A stretch of 64,000 nt of DNA from Mycolicibacterium peregrinum (GTDB lineage Bacteria; Actinomycetota; Actinomycetes; Mycobacteriales; Mycobacteriaceae). A model generated the notes under the pieces. That model was not told the DNA's origin, did not search any database, and saw only the letters and a list, made by a program, of their open reading frames with translations. The position numbers and the translations under genes are program-made. Location of the stretch: positions 462,582-526,581 of the forward strand of contig NZ_LZSO01000008.1 in assembly GCF_001665785.1 (NCBI RefSeq). The letters run 5' to 3'. Shown here piece by piece: positions 24,316 through 32,795 of the stretch. How positions within the stretch are numbered: position 1 is the first letter of the stretch; every line of letters starts with the position of its first letter.

Positions 24316-24984
24316 TCACCGCCGAGGTCGTGCACCGCGGCCGTACGTGATGTCGGCGCGCTCGGGGTCCCACTGATTGCGGAAGACGACATCGGACAGC
24401 GGCCGACGCCGTACCGGCCCATGCTTGCCTCGTGGCCAGCCCACCACGATGTGTCCGGCGAGGAACCACTCGTCGGGGATGCCGATCGATTCCCGCAAGA
24501 CCTTGTCGCCGTCGTAGGAGGCCCAGCTGGTGATGCATGCGCCCAATCCCTGGGCACGGGCTGCCAGGTAGAAGTTCTGCATGGCGGGGTAGATCGAGCC
24601 GCCCTGTAAGAACTCCGACGAGAACTCATTCTTGAAGGCCGCGAACAACACCGAGGTGTATTCGCCGGCACGATCGTGCAACTCGTAGGTGGCGCGGTTG
24701 TTTCGCGCCGCGCGGCTCTGATCGTCCTCGGTGGGTCGTGACATACCGTAGATCGATTCGATTGATTGCAAAGCGATCTGGGCTGCTTCGGCCACCGCGG
24801 CGCGCTGTTCGGGGGCATCGAGGATGATGAAACGCCACAGCTGAGCGTTGGCTCCGTTGGGGGCCCAGGTGGCGGCCCGAAGACAGCGGTCGAGCGTCTC
24901 ATCGTCGACAGGTTCATCGGTGAATCGTCGAATCGATCGAGCGGTGGACAGCGCTTCCCAGACATTGTCGGTTGGATCCGGCAT
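24316..24984 (-). CDS. Nitroreductase-family flavoprotein
   Basis: The product has 222 residues. The N-terminal FMN-phosphate motif RSIRRFTDEPVDDETL is followed by AATWAPNGANAQLWRFI and, later, LGACITSWASYDGDKVL and VVGWPRGK. These are standard for the NfsB/BluB-type fold, which reduces nitro, quinone or enone groups with NAD(P)H. The ATG at 24984 fits the family start; the frame is open much farther upstream but runs antisense to the SDR gene. It is divergent from the SDR at 25111, with a type A operator between them, so it is the first left-hand member of the type A regulon. It could reduce an enone in the island's pathway; this is inference. Confidence 0.85.
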   Translation of the reverse strand: MPDPTDNVWEALSTARSIRRFTDEPVDDETLDRCLRAATWAPNGANAQLWRFIILDAPEQRAAVAEAAQIALQSIESIYGMSRPTEDDQSRAARNNRATYELHDRAGEYTSVLFAAFKNEFSSEFLQGGSIYPAMQNFYLAARAQGLGACITSWASYDGDKVLRESIGIPDEWFLAGHIVVGWPRGKHGPVRRRPLSDVVFRNQWDPERADITYGRGARPRR

Positions 24985-25052
24985 CCCATTGGTGTACTCG
25001 ACGTAGCCGTCGATGTCGAGTATCGCCGAACGTCTCGCTTGGACGGCAGGGC

Positions 25053-25072
25053 TGCTGTACGGTCGTATTGCA
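25053..25072. promoter_or_regulatory. Type A operator, site 1
   Basis: TGCTGTACGGTCGTATTGCA lies between the divergent nitroreductase (start 24984) and SDR (start 25111). It matches the six other type A sites of the window at both half-sites (TGCTGTAC and GTAYNGCA). Confidence 0.7.
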
Positions 25073-25110
25073 TTTGGACATGTGTACAGCCGTGGATAGG
25101 AGTCGATGCT

Positions 25111-25881
25111 GTGAGCGATAGGTTCTCGATGGAGGGGAAGGTTGCCGTCATCACCGGCGGCGGAACCGGAATCGGAAGGGCGTCGGCGCTGGTCCTGGCC
25201 CAGCACGGTGCGGACGTGGTGCTGGCCGGCCGTCGTCCTGATCCGCTCAAGGCGACCGCCACCGAGATCGAGGCGCTCGGTCGCCGCGCGCTGGTGGTGC
25301 CGACCGATGTGACGAACGCCGACGAGTGCAATGCACTGGTCGACACGACGCTCGCCGAGTTCGGCCGCCTCGACGTCTTGATGAACAACGCCGGTGGCGG
25401 CGAGACGAAGTCGCTGATGAAGTGGACGGACGAGGAGTGGCACCAGGTTCTGGATCTGAACCTCTCCAGTGCCTGGTACCTGTCGCGGGCCGCCGCGAAG
25501 CCGATGATCGCCCAGGGCAAGGGTTCGATCGTCAACATCTCCTCGGGGGCCAGCCTGCTGGCGATGCCGCAGGCGCCGGTGTACGCCGCAGCCAAGGCCG
25601 GCTTGAATAATCTCACCGGGTCGATGGCGGCAGCGTGGACGCGAAAAGGAGTGCGGGTCAACTGCATTGCGTGCGGTGCCATCCGGACCCCCGGCCTGGA
25701 AGCCGATGCGCAGCGACAGGGCTTCGATATCGACATGATCGGTAAGACCAACGGTTCGGGTCGCATCGCCGAACCCGACGAGATCGGTTACGGCGTCCTG
25801 TTCTTCGCCTCCGATGCCTCCAGCTACTGCTCCGGGCAGACGCTGTACATGCACGGCGGCCCCGGTCCGGCGGGTGTCTGA
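25111..25881 (+). CDS. Short-chain dehydrogenase/reductase
   Basis: This SDR has 256 residues: TGGGTGIGRA cofactor loop, NNAGGGE, catalytic Ser in VNISSGAS and YAAAK. The C-terminus CSGQTLYMHGGPG replaces the usual GxxxxVDGG. The GTG at 25111 is preceded by ATAGGAG and is chosen over longer in-frame options that cross the operator. It lies 38 bp downstream of type A site 1 and one base upstream of the VOC gene, so the two are co-translated. It probably oxidises a secondary alcohol of the island's substrate; NAD or NADP preference is not clear from the sequence. Confidence 0.85.
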   Translation: MSDRFSMEGKVAVITGGGTGIGRASALVLAQHGADVVLAGRRPDPLKATATEIEALGRRALVVPTDVTNADECNALVDTTLAEFGRLDVLMNNAGGGETKSLMKWTDEEWHQVLDLNLSSAWYLSRAAAKPMIAQGKGSIVNISSGASLLAMPQAPVYAAAKAGLNNLTGSMAAAWTRKGVRVNCIACGAIRTPGLEADAQRQGFDIDMIGKTNGSGRIAEPDEIGYGVLFFASDASSYCSGQTLYMHGGPGPAGV

Positions 25882-25882
25882 G

Positions 25883-26317
25883 ATGGGCGTGAGCATCAGT
25901 CACGTCGGGCTTCGGGTCCGCGACATCGACACCGTGAAAACGTTCTACGAGGCACTCGGATTCGCCGAGGTGCAGCGGATGACCGTCCCGGACAAGATGG
26001 CCGCAGGCCTGCTCGGGCTGGCCGAGCCGATCGGGTTCGAGGCGGTCTATCTGCAGAACGATGGGTTCGTGCTGCAGTTGCTGACTTTCTCGGGACATCC
26101 CGCTCCGGATGAGCCGCAGCGGACTATGGTTGGCGCCGGCCTCACCCACCTTTCGATCGCGGTAGACGACATCGCCGGCGCCCAAGCGGCGGTGCAGACC
26201 TCAGGTGGAGCTGTGGTCGCCGATCCAGGCGGCGGATTCGCCTGCATGGTCCGTGATCCCGAGGGGCAGCTGATCGAACTGATCCACTCGCGGGTGCGGC
26301 CGGTTCCGGCTGGTTGA
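25883..26317 (+). CDS. VOC-family (glyoxalase-like) metalloprotein
   Basis: The product has 144 residues with the paired beta-alpha-beta-beta-beta VOC fold: ISHVGLRVRDIDTVKTFYEA at the start and a second half THLSIAVDDIAGAQ. The closing strand is VRDPEGQLIELIHS with the metal-ligand Glu. The family includes methylmalonyl-CoA epimerase-like isomerases, extradiol dioxygenases and dehydratase-like enzymes; no subfamily is evident. Its ATG follows the SDR stop by one base, implying shared translation. A strong hairpin at 26333-26365 ends the unit. A step following the SDR oxidation, such as epimerisation or ring opening, is a reasonable guess. Confidence 0.8.
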   Translation: MGVSISHVGLRVRDIDTVKTFYEALGFAEVQRMTVPDKMAAGLLGLAEPIGFEAVYLQNDGFVLQLLTFSGHPAPDEPQRTMVGAGLTHLSIAVDDIAGAQAAVQTSGGAVVADPGGGFACMVRDPEGQLIELIHSRVRPVPAG

Positions 26318-26332
26318 GTTTCGAGCGTGATG

Positions 26333-26365
26333 CGGCGGTGGTGTGTTGACGGCACACCACCGCCG
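26333..26365. terminator. Bidirectional terminator hairpin
   Basis: A perfect 13-bp stem (26333-26345 with 26353-26365) has a 7-base loop. It lies between the convergent VOC gene (ends 26317) and LLM gene (ends 26374). T-rich tracts flank only weakly. Confidence 0.7.
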
Positions 26366-26373
26366 TTCTGGTC

Positions 26374-27219
26374 TTACCGCAGCTCGTCGACCATGGTTGC
26401 GTAGTTGTCCAGAAACTCCCACGTGGTGGACGGGTCGCCGCCCTTCTTGCGGCCGCCACCCAGCACAGCTCGGTTGAAGCCGAGATCGCGATAGCCGGCC
26501 AGCGTTTCCACAGTCGGATTGCCCCAGGCCATGATCGTGAGATCGAGCGTGGACGGATCGCGACCGGCCTTTTCGGCTGTCCGCCGGAAATCGGCCAGGG
26601 CGGCACCCACGTCGCGGAATGCGGCATCACCGGGGAGCCAGCCATCGGCCCAGCCCAGGCATTCCCGAATCGCCTTCGGTCCGGTGGCCGCAGCCAGCAG
26701 CGGCGGACGCCGGACGGGCTTGGGATAGGACCAGACCGGGGCGAAATCGTAGAACTCGCCGTGATGCTCGGACTCGTCGTCATCCCACAGCGTCGTTAGT
26801 GCAGCCACCATGTCGGCCAGTGCGCGATAGCGGTCGGCCCATTTCACCAGGCTCGACGTCTGCAGTTCGGCCCGCGCGCCGACCCCGACGCCGAGAACCA
26901 CCCGCCCGTTGCTCAAATGGTCGAGGGTCGCGACTTCCTTTGCAAAGGTGAACAGTTCACGCTCCAGTGGCAATGCCACGGCGGTGCCGATGCGCAGCGT
27001 CTCGGTCGCCTGCGCAGCCGACAGCAGCGACAGAAATGGATCCAGGATCTGCTTCTGCGCGACGAGCAGGGCGGGGTGGAACTGGTGCGCAGCGGCCACT
27101 GGGATCTGCGGATGCTCACCGACCCACAATGATTCGAAACCGCGTGACTCCAATTCCGGGCCCAGGATGGCCGGAGCGAGGTCTCGCGGGGTGTTCAGCG
27201 AGACGAATCCCAAATCCAT
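26374..27219 (-). CDS. LLM-class (luciferase-like) F420-dependent oxidoreductase
   Basis: This TIM-barrel protein has 281 residues with the probable-F420 LLM signatures: LGFVSLNTPRD at strand 1, FESLWVGEHPQIP, LRIGTAVALPL, ATLDHLSNGRVVLGVGVG and LLAAATGPKAIRECLGWADG. Mycobacterial members of this type use F420 or F420H2 to oxidise alcohols or reduce enones; FMN use cannot be excluded. It is divergent from the P450 at 27309, with type A site 2 in the 89-bp gap, and is transcribed alone toward the hairpin at 26333. The substrate is unknown. Confidence 0.85.
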   Translation of the reverse strand: MDLGFVSLNTPRDLAPAILGPELESRGFESLWVGEHPQIPVAAAHQFHPALLVAQKQILDPFLSLLSAAQATETLRIGTAVALPLERELFTFAKEVATLDHLSNGRVVLGVGVGARAELQTSSLVKWADRYRALADMVAALTTLWDDDESEHHGEFYDFAPVWSYPKPVRRPPLLAAATGPKAIRECLGWADGWLPGDAAFRDVGAALADFRRTAEKAGRDPSTLDLTIMAWGNPTVETLAGYRDLGFNRAVLGGGRKKGGDPSTTWEFLDNYATMVDELR

Positions 27220-27244
27220 GACTCTCCTTTGGGCCGATTTCGGA

Positions 27245-27264
27245 TGCTGTACGATCGTACTGCA
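27245..27264. promoter_or_regulatory. Type A operator, site 2
   Basis: TGCTGTACGATCGTACTGCA contains the perfect 12-bp palindrome GTACGATCGTAC (27249-27260). It sits between the divergent LLM gene (start 27219) and P450 gene (start 27309). It is the most symmetric member of the set. Confidence 0.75.
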
Positions 27265-27308
27265 CCGGCCGCCTCGGCGGCGATGAACAGCCCGAGGAGC
27301 GCATCCGG

Positions 27309-28502
27309 ATGGTGGACACCAGCCAGCTCTACTACGACCCCTACAACGTCGCTATCGATGCCGACCCGTACCCCGTCTACAGGCAGCTACGCGACGAATT
27401 CCCCCTGTACTACAACGAAAGACGCGACTTTTGGGCGTTGTCGCGGATGGCCGACGTCGAACACGCCCTGCGCGACGTCGCGAACCTCAGCTCGGCCAAA
27501 GGTGACATCCTGGAGGTGGTCAAGGCCGAACCGGCGATGCCGATGGGGGTGTTCATCAATGAGGATCCACCGCTGCACACCGTGCATCGGCTGCTGGTGT
27601 CACGAGCCTTCACACCCAGGAAGATGAAGGCCATCGAGGAGCAGGTTCGTGACTTCTGCGCGAAGTGTCTGGATCCGTTGATCGGTGGGGACCGCTTCGA
27701 CTTTGTCGATGACCTCGGTGCCGAAATGCCCATGCGGGTGATCGGGATGTTGGTGGGTATCCCCGACGAGTTGCAGCGCGACGTACGAAAGGTGGCCGGG
27801 CGCCGGCTGCGCAACAGCCCTGGTGAGCCTCTCGCCGTGAGCAAAGACAATTACTTCAACGGCAACATGTTTCGCGAGTACGTCGAGTGGCGCCAGGCCC
27901 ATCCCTCTGATGATCTGGTGACCGAGCTGTTGAACGTCGAGTTCATGGACACCGACGGTGTCGAGCGCAAGCTGAGTTCCGAGGAGCTGTTGGTGTTTCT
28001 GGGGGTGATCGCCAACGCCGGCACCGAGACCGTGGGCCGGCTGTTCGGCTGGCTCGGCAAGCTCCTGGGGGAGTACCGCGATCAGCGCCGCGAACTGGTC
28101 GCGGACCCGTCGTTGATCCCCGCTGCGATCGAAGAGGTGCTGCGCTACGAGCCGCCGGTGCACGGCATCACCCGCTACGTCGCCAAAGAGGTGACGTACC
28201 ACGGAACTACAGTTCCCGCCGGGTCGGCACTCCAGCTCATCGCCGGATCGGCCAATCGTGATGAACGCAGGTTCGACGATCCGGACCGATTCGATATCCA
28301 CCGCAACGCCAACAACCATGTCAGCTTCGGCCGGGGAACGCATTTCTGCCTCGGCGCGTCATTGGCCCGTGTCGAGGGCCGAGTGGCACTCGAGGAGATC
28401 CTCAAGCGGTGGCCGGATTGGACGATCGACGAACAGAATGCCGTCCGCGCGCCCGCCGTCACGGTGCGGGGTTGGGACAGCATGCCGGCAATCGTGGGCT
28501 GA
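27309..28502 (+). CDS. Cytochrome P450 (class I, soluble)
   Basis: The product has 397 residues. The I-helix is GVIANAGTETVGRL, so the usual acid-Thr pair is Glu-Thr. The ExxR lies in EEVLRYEP and the haem loop is SFGRGTHFCLGASLAR with Cys near 347. It is homologous along its whole length to the P450 at 32796; they share for example SSAKGDILEVV, GVFINEDPPLHT and VRGWDSMPAIVG-type ends, so they are recent paralogues. It has no membrane anchor and needs a ferredoxin and reductase; the nearest P450-type ferredoxin is at 31661. It is preceded by type A site 2. It probably hydroxylates the island's substrate; the CYP family number is not assigned. Confidence 0.92.
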   Translation: MVDTSQLYYDPYNVAIDADPYPVYRQLRDEFPLYYNERRDFWALSRMADVEHALRDVANLSSAKGDILEVVKAEPAMPMGVFINEDPPLHTVHRLLVSRAFTPRKMKAIEEQVRDFCAKCLDPLIGGDRFDFVDDLGAEMPMRVIGMLVGIPDELQRDVRKVAGRRLRNSPGEPLAVSKDNYFNGNMFREYVEWRQAHPSDDLVTELLNVEFMDTDGVERKLSSEELLVFLGVIANAGTETVGRLFGWLGKLLGEYRDQRRELVADPSLIPAAIEEVLRYEPPVHGITRYVAKEVTYHGTTVPAGSALQLIAGSANRDERRFDDPDRFDIHRNANNHVSFGRGTHFCLGASLARVEGRVALEEILKRWPDWTIDEQNAVRAPAVTVRGWDSMPAIVG

Positions 28503-28506
28503 GGGT

Positions 28507-29436
28507 TCAGCCTTCGCGGGCCAGGGCGCTGAGCAGCGCCTTGGTACGACGTACCGACGCGGACCGCTCGGCCCGATCGGTACCGACGGCGACCGGTTGG
28601 GCCCAAAGGTCGGTGGCACCGGCGTCGAGCAGGGCCTGGAGCTGACGATGCACTTCGGGCTCGGAGCCCACGATGGCGACATCGGCGGCGTCGGTTCCGC
28701 CCCCGGCGCGAATGATCTGCTCGTAGTTACGCATTCCGGCATACGCCACCGCGTTGGCGGCCACCGCGCTGCGGGCTTCGCCGACATCGTCGTGTACTGC
28801 CACCGGCAGTCCGGCCACTACTCGGGGACGCGGCCGGCCGAACTCGGAAGTTGCCGCGTCGAGAGCCGGGACGATCCGGGACTCCACCGCTTGGCGGGAG
28901 GCCATCCACAGCACCACCCCATCGGCGAACTGTGCTGCGATGCGCAGCATCCGGGGCGACAGCGCCGAGAGCAGCAGGGGGATCGGATGGTCTGGACGCG
29001 TTGCGCGGCCAGCGGTGTGCGCGCTCCAGTCGGTGCCGTCGACATCGACGTCCTCGCCGCGCAACAGTGGACCGACGATCCGCAGATACTCGCCGGTGTT
29101 GCGGGCCGGATGGTCGTAGGACAGGCCCAGTACGTCCCGCACGATCGGCTCGTGTGACGGGCCGAGGCCCAGGCAGAGGCCCGGCCGTCCCATGGCGTTG
29201 CCTGCCGCGATCACTCGATTGGCCTGCAACAGCGGATGGCACGGATAGGTCTGCAGCACAGCGGTTCCCAGCTCGATCGACTGAGTGGCACGCCCGGCCA
29301 TCGCCATCGCGACCAGCGGGTCACCGGCGACACCGCTGGCGTACCACAGGGAGGAGAACCCGTCGGCCTCGGCTTCCTCGGCTTGGGTGACCATCCGGTC
29401 AACCGACGCGGCACCGCCGGACAGTCCGATACGCAT
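28507..29436 (-). CDS. LLM-class F420-dependent oxidoreductase
   Basis: The product has 309 residues: MRIGLSGGAASVDRMV, then FSSLWYASGVAGDPL, IELGTAVLQTYPCHP, NRVIAAGNAMGRPGLCLGLG, PLLLSALSPRMLRIAAQFAD and a C-terminal variable helix region. This matches the TIGR03564-type F420 family of mycobacteria. It is the last gene of a five-gene reverse operon (SDR 32660, ferredoxin, P450, SDR, this gene), 27 bp after the SDR. It converges on the P450 at 27309 with 4 bp between stops. It is probably a dehydrogenase or reductase for an intermediate made by the operon's P450; this is inference from position. Confidence 0.85.
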   Translation of the reverse strand: MRIGLSGGAASVDRMVTQAEEAEADGFSSLWYASGVAGDPLVAMAMAGRATQSIELGTAVLQTYPCHPLLQANRVIAAGNAMGRPGLCLGLGPSHEPIVRDVLGLSYDHPARNTGEYLRIVGPLLRGEDVDVDGTDWSAHTAGRATRPDHPIPLLLSALSPRMLRIAAQFADGVVLWMASRQAVESRIVPALDAATSEFGRPRPRVVAGLPVAVHDDVGEARSAVAANAVAYAGMRNYEQIIRAGGGTDAADVAIVGSEPEVHRQLQALLDAGATDLWAQPVAVGTDRAERSASVRRTKALLSALAREG

Positions 29437-29463
29437 CGCCTGAGGCTCCTATCCCATCTCCGG

Positions 29464-30327
29464 TCATCGCATGACGTGTGGATACTGCTGGTGTGGATGG
29501 ACGTCGAACATCGTCCGGTAGGACGGTGGTTGGCGGCCGTCCTCGTCCACGATGCCGTACTTGGTCGCCAACTCGGCCCCGATCAGCGTCTGGCCACTGG
29601 ATGCCATGAGGTCTGGGTCGTTGAAAAGGGCCCAGATGACGTGCCCGGTGAGCTCGGGCGTCTCGGCGCTGTCGAGAATGTGGCCGAACTTGTCGGGTTT
29701 GGCGGCGATGATGGAGCGGACCCGTTCAGTGAGCAGGGAACCCATCCAGAGCGATACGGTGGCGATGTCGAACTCGCGGAAGTCCACCGCCATGTCGGCG
29801 GCCATCTTGTCCACACCGGCCTTCGGGACACCGTAGGCCGGGCCGAACGCATAGTGCACAGAACCGGACGACGAGGTGAAGACCACGAGGCCCTTGCGCT
29901 GCGGCAGCATCAGCGGCGCGCACAACACCGTGGCCACATAGCTGCTGCGCACACCGACATCGAGGGTGTCCAGCACGCTGAGCGGCTCCTCCCAGAACTT
30001 GGTGCGGCCCATCATCTCGTCGCGGATGATCGCGGCGTTGTTCACCAGGATGTCCACCCGGCCCTGTTCCTCGGCGATCCGGTCGAACAACGCCTTGACC
30101 TGATCATCGTCACCGTGGTCCACCCGTACGGAGATGCCCTGACCTCCGGCTGCGGTGACCAGCTCGGCGGTGTGGTGGATCGTGCCGGCGAGGGCCGAAT
30201 CCCCCTGGTTCTCACTGCGTCCGGTGACATACACCGTGCAGCCATGGCTTCCCAATGCCTGCGCGATACCCGCTCCCGCGCCGCGGCTGGCTCCGGTGAC
30301 GACCGCGACCGGTCGGTTCTGGTCCAT
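29464..30327 (-). CDS. Short-chain dehydrogenase/reductase
   Basis: This SDR has 287 residues with TGASRGAGAGIA as the cofactor loop, NNAAIIRDE, VFTSSSG and YGVPKAGVDKM. The insertion after the active site (MGSLLTERVRSIIAAKPDKF) and the long tail with PSYRTMFDVHPHQQ resemble mycobacterial DHRS1-like SDRs. The start ATG overlaps the P450 stop (TGATG), so the two are translationally coupled, and the next gene is 27 bp downstream. It is the fourth gene of the reverse operon controlled from the type A sites at 32690-32758. It likely oxidises the alcohol formed by the upstream P450. Confidence 0.85.
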   Translation of the reverse strand: MDQNRPVAVVTGASRGAGAGIAQALGSHGCTVYVTGRSENQGDSALAGTIHHTAELVTAAGGQGISVRVDHGDDDQVKALFDRIAEEQGRVDILVNNAAIIRDEMMGRTKFWEEPLSVLDTLDVGVRSSYVATVLCAPLMLPQRKGLVVFTSSSGSVHYAFGPAYGVPKAGVDKMAADMAVDFREFDIATVSLWMGSLLTERVRSIIAAKPDKFGHILDSAETPELTGHVIWALFNDPDLMASSGQTLIGAELATKYGIVDEDGRQPPSYRTMFDVHPHQQYPHVMR

Positions 30328-31664
30328 CAGCCGGCGATCTCGGCGGTGGTCTTGAGTTCGGTGATAGGTCGCGCCAAGCCCTTCTCGTCGCAGATCCGTT
30401 GCAGCTTGGCCAGGGTCTCGTCGAGGCCCGGGCCAAGTCGTGCACCTGGAGTGAAGTGAGCGGGCAGGTGCCGCATGCCCTGGATCACCCCGATGCTGTC
30501 GTAGTGCACGGTCCCCTCGGGGACACACTGGTAATCGGGCATCCGGTCAAGGACTGCGGTCAGCATGGATTTGAACACCGTCCTGGCCACATTGGAGCCG
30601 ATGCACCGGTGCACTCCGAGACCGAAGCTGAAGTGCCGATTGTTTTTTCGATCCATGAGCAGTGCATCCGGATCGTCGAACAGCGCGGGGTCCCGGTTGG
30701 CCATCGCCCAGGACAGCCACAGCCGCTCGCCTTCACGGAGCAGGGTGCCATCCAGGTCGATTTCGTCGGCGACGGTCCGGGCATCACCTGGCGCGGGGGT
30801 GAAGAAGCGCAGGAACTCCTCGGTGGCCCGGTCGAGTAATCCGGACCGCTCGCTGCTCAACTGAGTCCGCTTGTCCGGGTTCTGGGAAAGCCATTCGAGC
30901 GCATGAGCGGTGAGTGCGGTGGTGGTATCGAACCCGCCGCCGATCAACAGGTTCAGCATGCCGATCAGCTCGATGTCGGGTGGCGCCGCGCCGTCGATGC
31001 GCAGTTTGGCCAGGGCGTCGATGATGCCCGGCCGTGGATTGTCCCGAATCTCAGCCAGATTGGTGAACAGGTCGATGCCCATCGCCATATAGAGTTCGCG
31101 CACGCGGGCGGCATCGGGGGAGTCCGGCGGCGTGTAGACCGAGGCGTGCGCCGGCTCGTTGTAGATCCTCCACTTGTTCAGTGGCACACCGAGCATGGCT
31201 AGGGTGAGGACCGCCGGCACCACATTGGCCAGATCGTCGACGAAATCGATCTGCCCTGACTCGATGCGGTCGTCGATGCAGGACCGCACGATCTCATCGA
31301 CAAACGGGATCCAGCGCTTGACCGCGGCAGGGGACAGGTACGGATTGAGTGCGGTGCGGTAGAAGCGGTGTTCGGGATCGTCCATCTCCAGCATGCCGCC
31401 GCGAAAACCCTCGGCTTCCAACATCGTCGGAATGGAGATGCCCTTGTAGCCGCGTCGTTCGTTGTTCACGTCGTGGTCATTGGAGACATGCGGGCAGCGG
31501 GCCAACTCGAACACCTGGTGGCCGCCCGCGGCCACCCAGTGGCCGTCATAGGTATCGGTCCAGGCGATCGGACACCGTTGCTGCATCTCGTGGGTGATGT
31601 CGAGGAAGTTCTCCCGGTAGCCGGCGCCGTGGCGGTCGAAGTGATAGCCGGTGGGGGCGTTCAT
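30327..31664 (-). CDS. Cytochrome P450 coupled to a 3Fe-4S-type ferredoxin
   Basis: The product has 445 residues. I-helix: LNLLIGGGFDTTTALT (acid-Thr Asp-Thr). ExxR: EEFLRFFTP. Haem loop: FSFGLGVHRCIGSNVAR with Cys near 353. A C-terminal tail of about 40 residues beyond the usual P450 end reads RICDEKGLARPITELKTT. It differs clearly from the paralogous pair at 27309 and 32796. The start overlaps the ferredoxin stop as ATGA and the end overlaps the SDR start, so ferredoxin, P450 and SDR are co-translated. This makes a self-sufficient hydroxylate-then-oxidise module, lacking only the ferredoxin reductase. The substrate is unknown. Confidence 0.92.
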   Translation of the reverse strand: MNAPTGYHFDRHGAGYRENFLDITHEMQQRCPIAWTDTYDGHWVAAGGHQVFELARCPHVSNDHDVNNERRGYKGISIPTMLEAEGFRGGMLEMDDPEHRFYRTALNPYLSPAAVKRWIPFVDEIVRSCIDDRIESGQIDFVDDLANVVPAVLTLAMLGVPLNKWRIYNEPAHASVYTPPDSPDAARVRELYMAMGIDLFTNLAEIRDNPRPGIIDALAKLRIDGAAPPDIELIGMLNLLIGGGFDTTTALTAHALEWLSQNPDKRTQLSSERSGLLDRATEEFLRFFTPAPGDARTVADEIDLDGTLLREGERLWLSWAMANRDPALFDDPDALLMDRKNNRHFSFGLGVHRCIGSNVARTVFKSMLTAVLDRMPDYQCVPEGTVHYDSIGVIQGMRHLPAHFTPGARLGPGLDETLAKLQRICDEKGLARPITELKTTAEIAG

Positions 31665-31873
31665 TGCGCGGTCTCCAGGGGCAGGATGTGGATGGCCTGC
31701 TCCGGGCAGGACCGCATCGCTTCGTGTACTTGCTCGTGGTATTCGGCGCCGACGACATCGACGGGCACGTTGGCATGGCCGTCGGTGTCATCGAGCTCGA
31801 AGACGTCCGGTGCGATCATCGCGCACAGGGTGTGGCCCTGGCAGCGGGAGGTGTCGACTTCTACTCTCACCAT
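31661..31873 (-). CDS. Small ferredoxin (mycobacterial 3Fe-4S or 4Fe-4S type)
   Basis: The product has 70 residues. Cluster ligands appear as CQGHTLCAMIAPDVFE, with His in the position where a 4Fe-4S protein has its second Cys, and SCPEQAI. This CxxHxxC...CP pattern is typical of ferredoxins that feed mycobacterial P450s. It overlaps the P450 start (ATGA at 31661-31664) and lies 43 bp after the SDR at 31917. It probably donates electrons to the P450 next to it and perhaps to the P450s at 27309 and 32796, which lack their own ferredoxin. Confidence 0.92.
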   Translation of the reverse strand: MVRVEVDTSRCQGHTLCAMIAPDVFELDDTDGHANVPVDVVGAEYHEQVHEAMRSCPEQAIHILPLETAQ

Positions 31874-31916
31874 GTCTCCCTGACGAAATCGAGTGTGGCT
31901 GAACGTATTCGAGTCA

Positions 31917-32660
31917 TCATGTGATTGCGCCGCCATTGACGCCGATGACCTGACCGGTGATGTACCCGGCGTCTTCTGCCGCCAGGAACGAACACACCGC
32001 GGCCACGTCCTCGGGGCTGCCCAGCGCTCCGGCGGGAATCGCTTGGTTGAGGTACTTGTCCGGCGGCAGCTTCCCGGCGGCCTGTTGTTCACGCAGCATC
32101 GGTGTTTCGATCGCGAAGGGCGGCACCGTGTTGGCGGTGATGCCCTTCGACGCGTAATCGAGCGCCACCGTCTTGGTCAGGGCGATGACACCGCCCTTGG
32201 TCGCGGAATAGTGGGCCTGCCCCTGGGCGCCTTTCTGCCCGGCCGCCGAAGAGATCGTGATGATGCGGCCCCACTGCGCGGCGACCATATCGGTCAGTGC
32301 GGCACGGATCGTCAGGAACGTCCCGGTGAGGTTGACCGCGAGGTAGCGATTCCACTCGTCGAGCGTGATCTTGTCCAGGCGGGAGAACCCCGAGATGGCT
32401 GCGCTGGTGACAAGGATGCCGACCGGGCCCAGCTCCGCGCGGACGGACTCGAAGGCCTGCGCTACGGCGTCCTCGTCCGAAACGTCGACCGCGACGGCAA
32501 TCGCACGACCCCCGTTCGCCTCGATCTCTGCCGCGACCTTTCCGGCGGCCTCGGCGTTGAGATCAAGAACGGCAAGGTGTTTGCCGTCGGCGCCGAGTCG
32601 GGCGGCGATCGACCTACCCAGGCCCGATCCGCCGCCGGTCACCACTGCTACCCGGCCCAT
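31917..32660 (-). CDS. Short-chain dehydrogenase/reductase, first gene of the P450 operon
   Basis: This SDR has 247 residues: TGGGSGLGRSIA loop, SAAISGF instead of NNAG, TISSAAG, YSATKGGVIALTK, and VIGVNGGAIT at the C-terminus, all of FabG/BKR type. Start: the ATG at 32660 has a perfect AGGAGG eight bases upstream and is preferred over the ATG at 32678. It is the first gene of the reverse operon SDR-ferredoxin-P450-SDR-LLM. Type A sites 3 and 4 lie 30-98 bp upstream, shared with the divergent P450 at 32796. It is predicted to dehydrogenate an alcohol or 3-hydroxyacyl intermediate. Confidence 0.85.
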   Translation of the reverse strand: MGRVAVVTGGGSGLGRSIAARLGADGKHLAVLDLNAEAAGKVAAEIEANGGRAIAVAVDVSDEDAVAQAFESVRAELGPVGILVTSAAISGFSRLDKITLDEWNRYLAVNLTGTFLTIRAALTDMVAAQWGRIITISSAAGQKGAQGQAHYSATKGGVIALTKTVALDYASKGITANTVPPFAIETPMLREQQAAGKLPPDKYLNQAIPAGALGSPEDVAAVCSFLAAEDAGYITGQVIGVNGGAIT

Positions 32661-32689
32661 ATTGGTCCTCCTGTGCATCCGATGACATC

Positions 32690-32709
32690 TGCCATACTAG
32701 TGTATAGCG
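32690..32709. promoter_or_regulatory. Type A operator, site 3
   Basis: TGCCATACTAGTGTATAGCG shares the half-site layout of the type A motif. It lies 30 bp before the SDR start at 32660, within a divergent gap that also holds site 4. Confidence 0.6.
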
Positions 32710-32738
32710 GACGGTGCGGATGCGCGCAAGAAGGTGGA

Positions 32739-32758
32739 TGCTGTACGAACGTATGGCA
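32739..32758. promoter_or_regulatory. Type A operator, site 4
   Basis: TGCTGTACGAACGTATGGCA lies 37 bp before the GTG start of the P450 at 32796. The left half is identical to that of sites 1 and 2. With site 3 it gives this divergent promoter a two-site arrangement. Confidence 0.7.
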
Positions 32759-32795
32759 TAGTCATGGGCACGTGCCGACTTCGAGGAGGGCAACG

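Noticed and set aside
24985..25896. N-terminal extension of the nitroreductase by about 300 codons
   Set aside because: It lies antisense to the SDR at 25111 and crosses the type A operator. The family starts near the ATG at 24984.
31893..32795. N-terminal extension of the P450 at 32796 by about 300 codons
   Set aside because: The extra part is antisense to an SDR and crosses two operator sites. The GTG at 32796 has a strong ribosome site and aligns with the paralogue's start.
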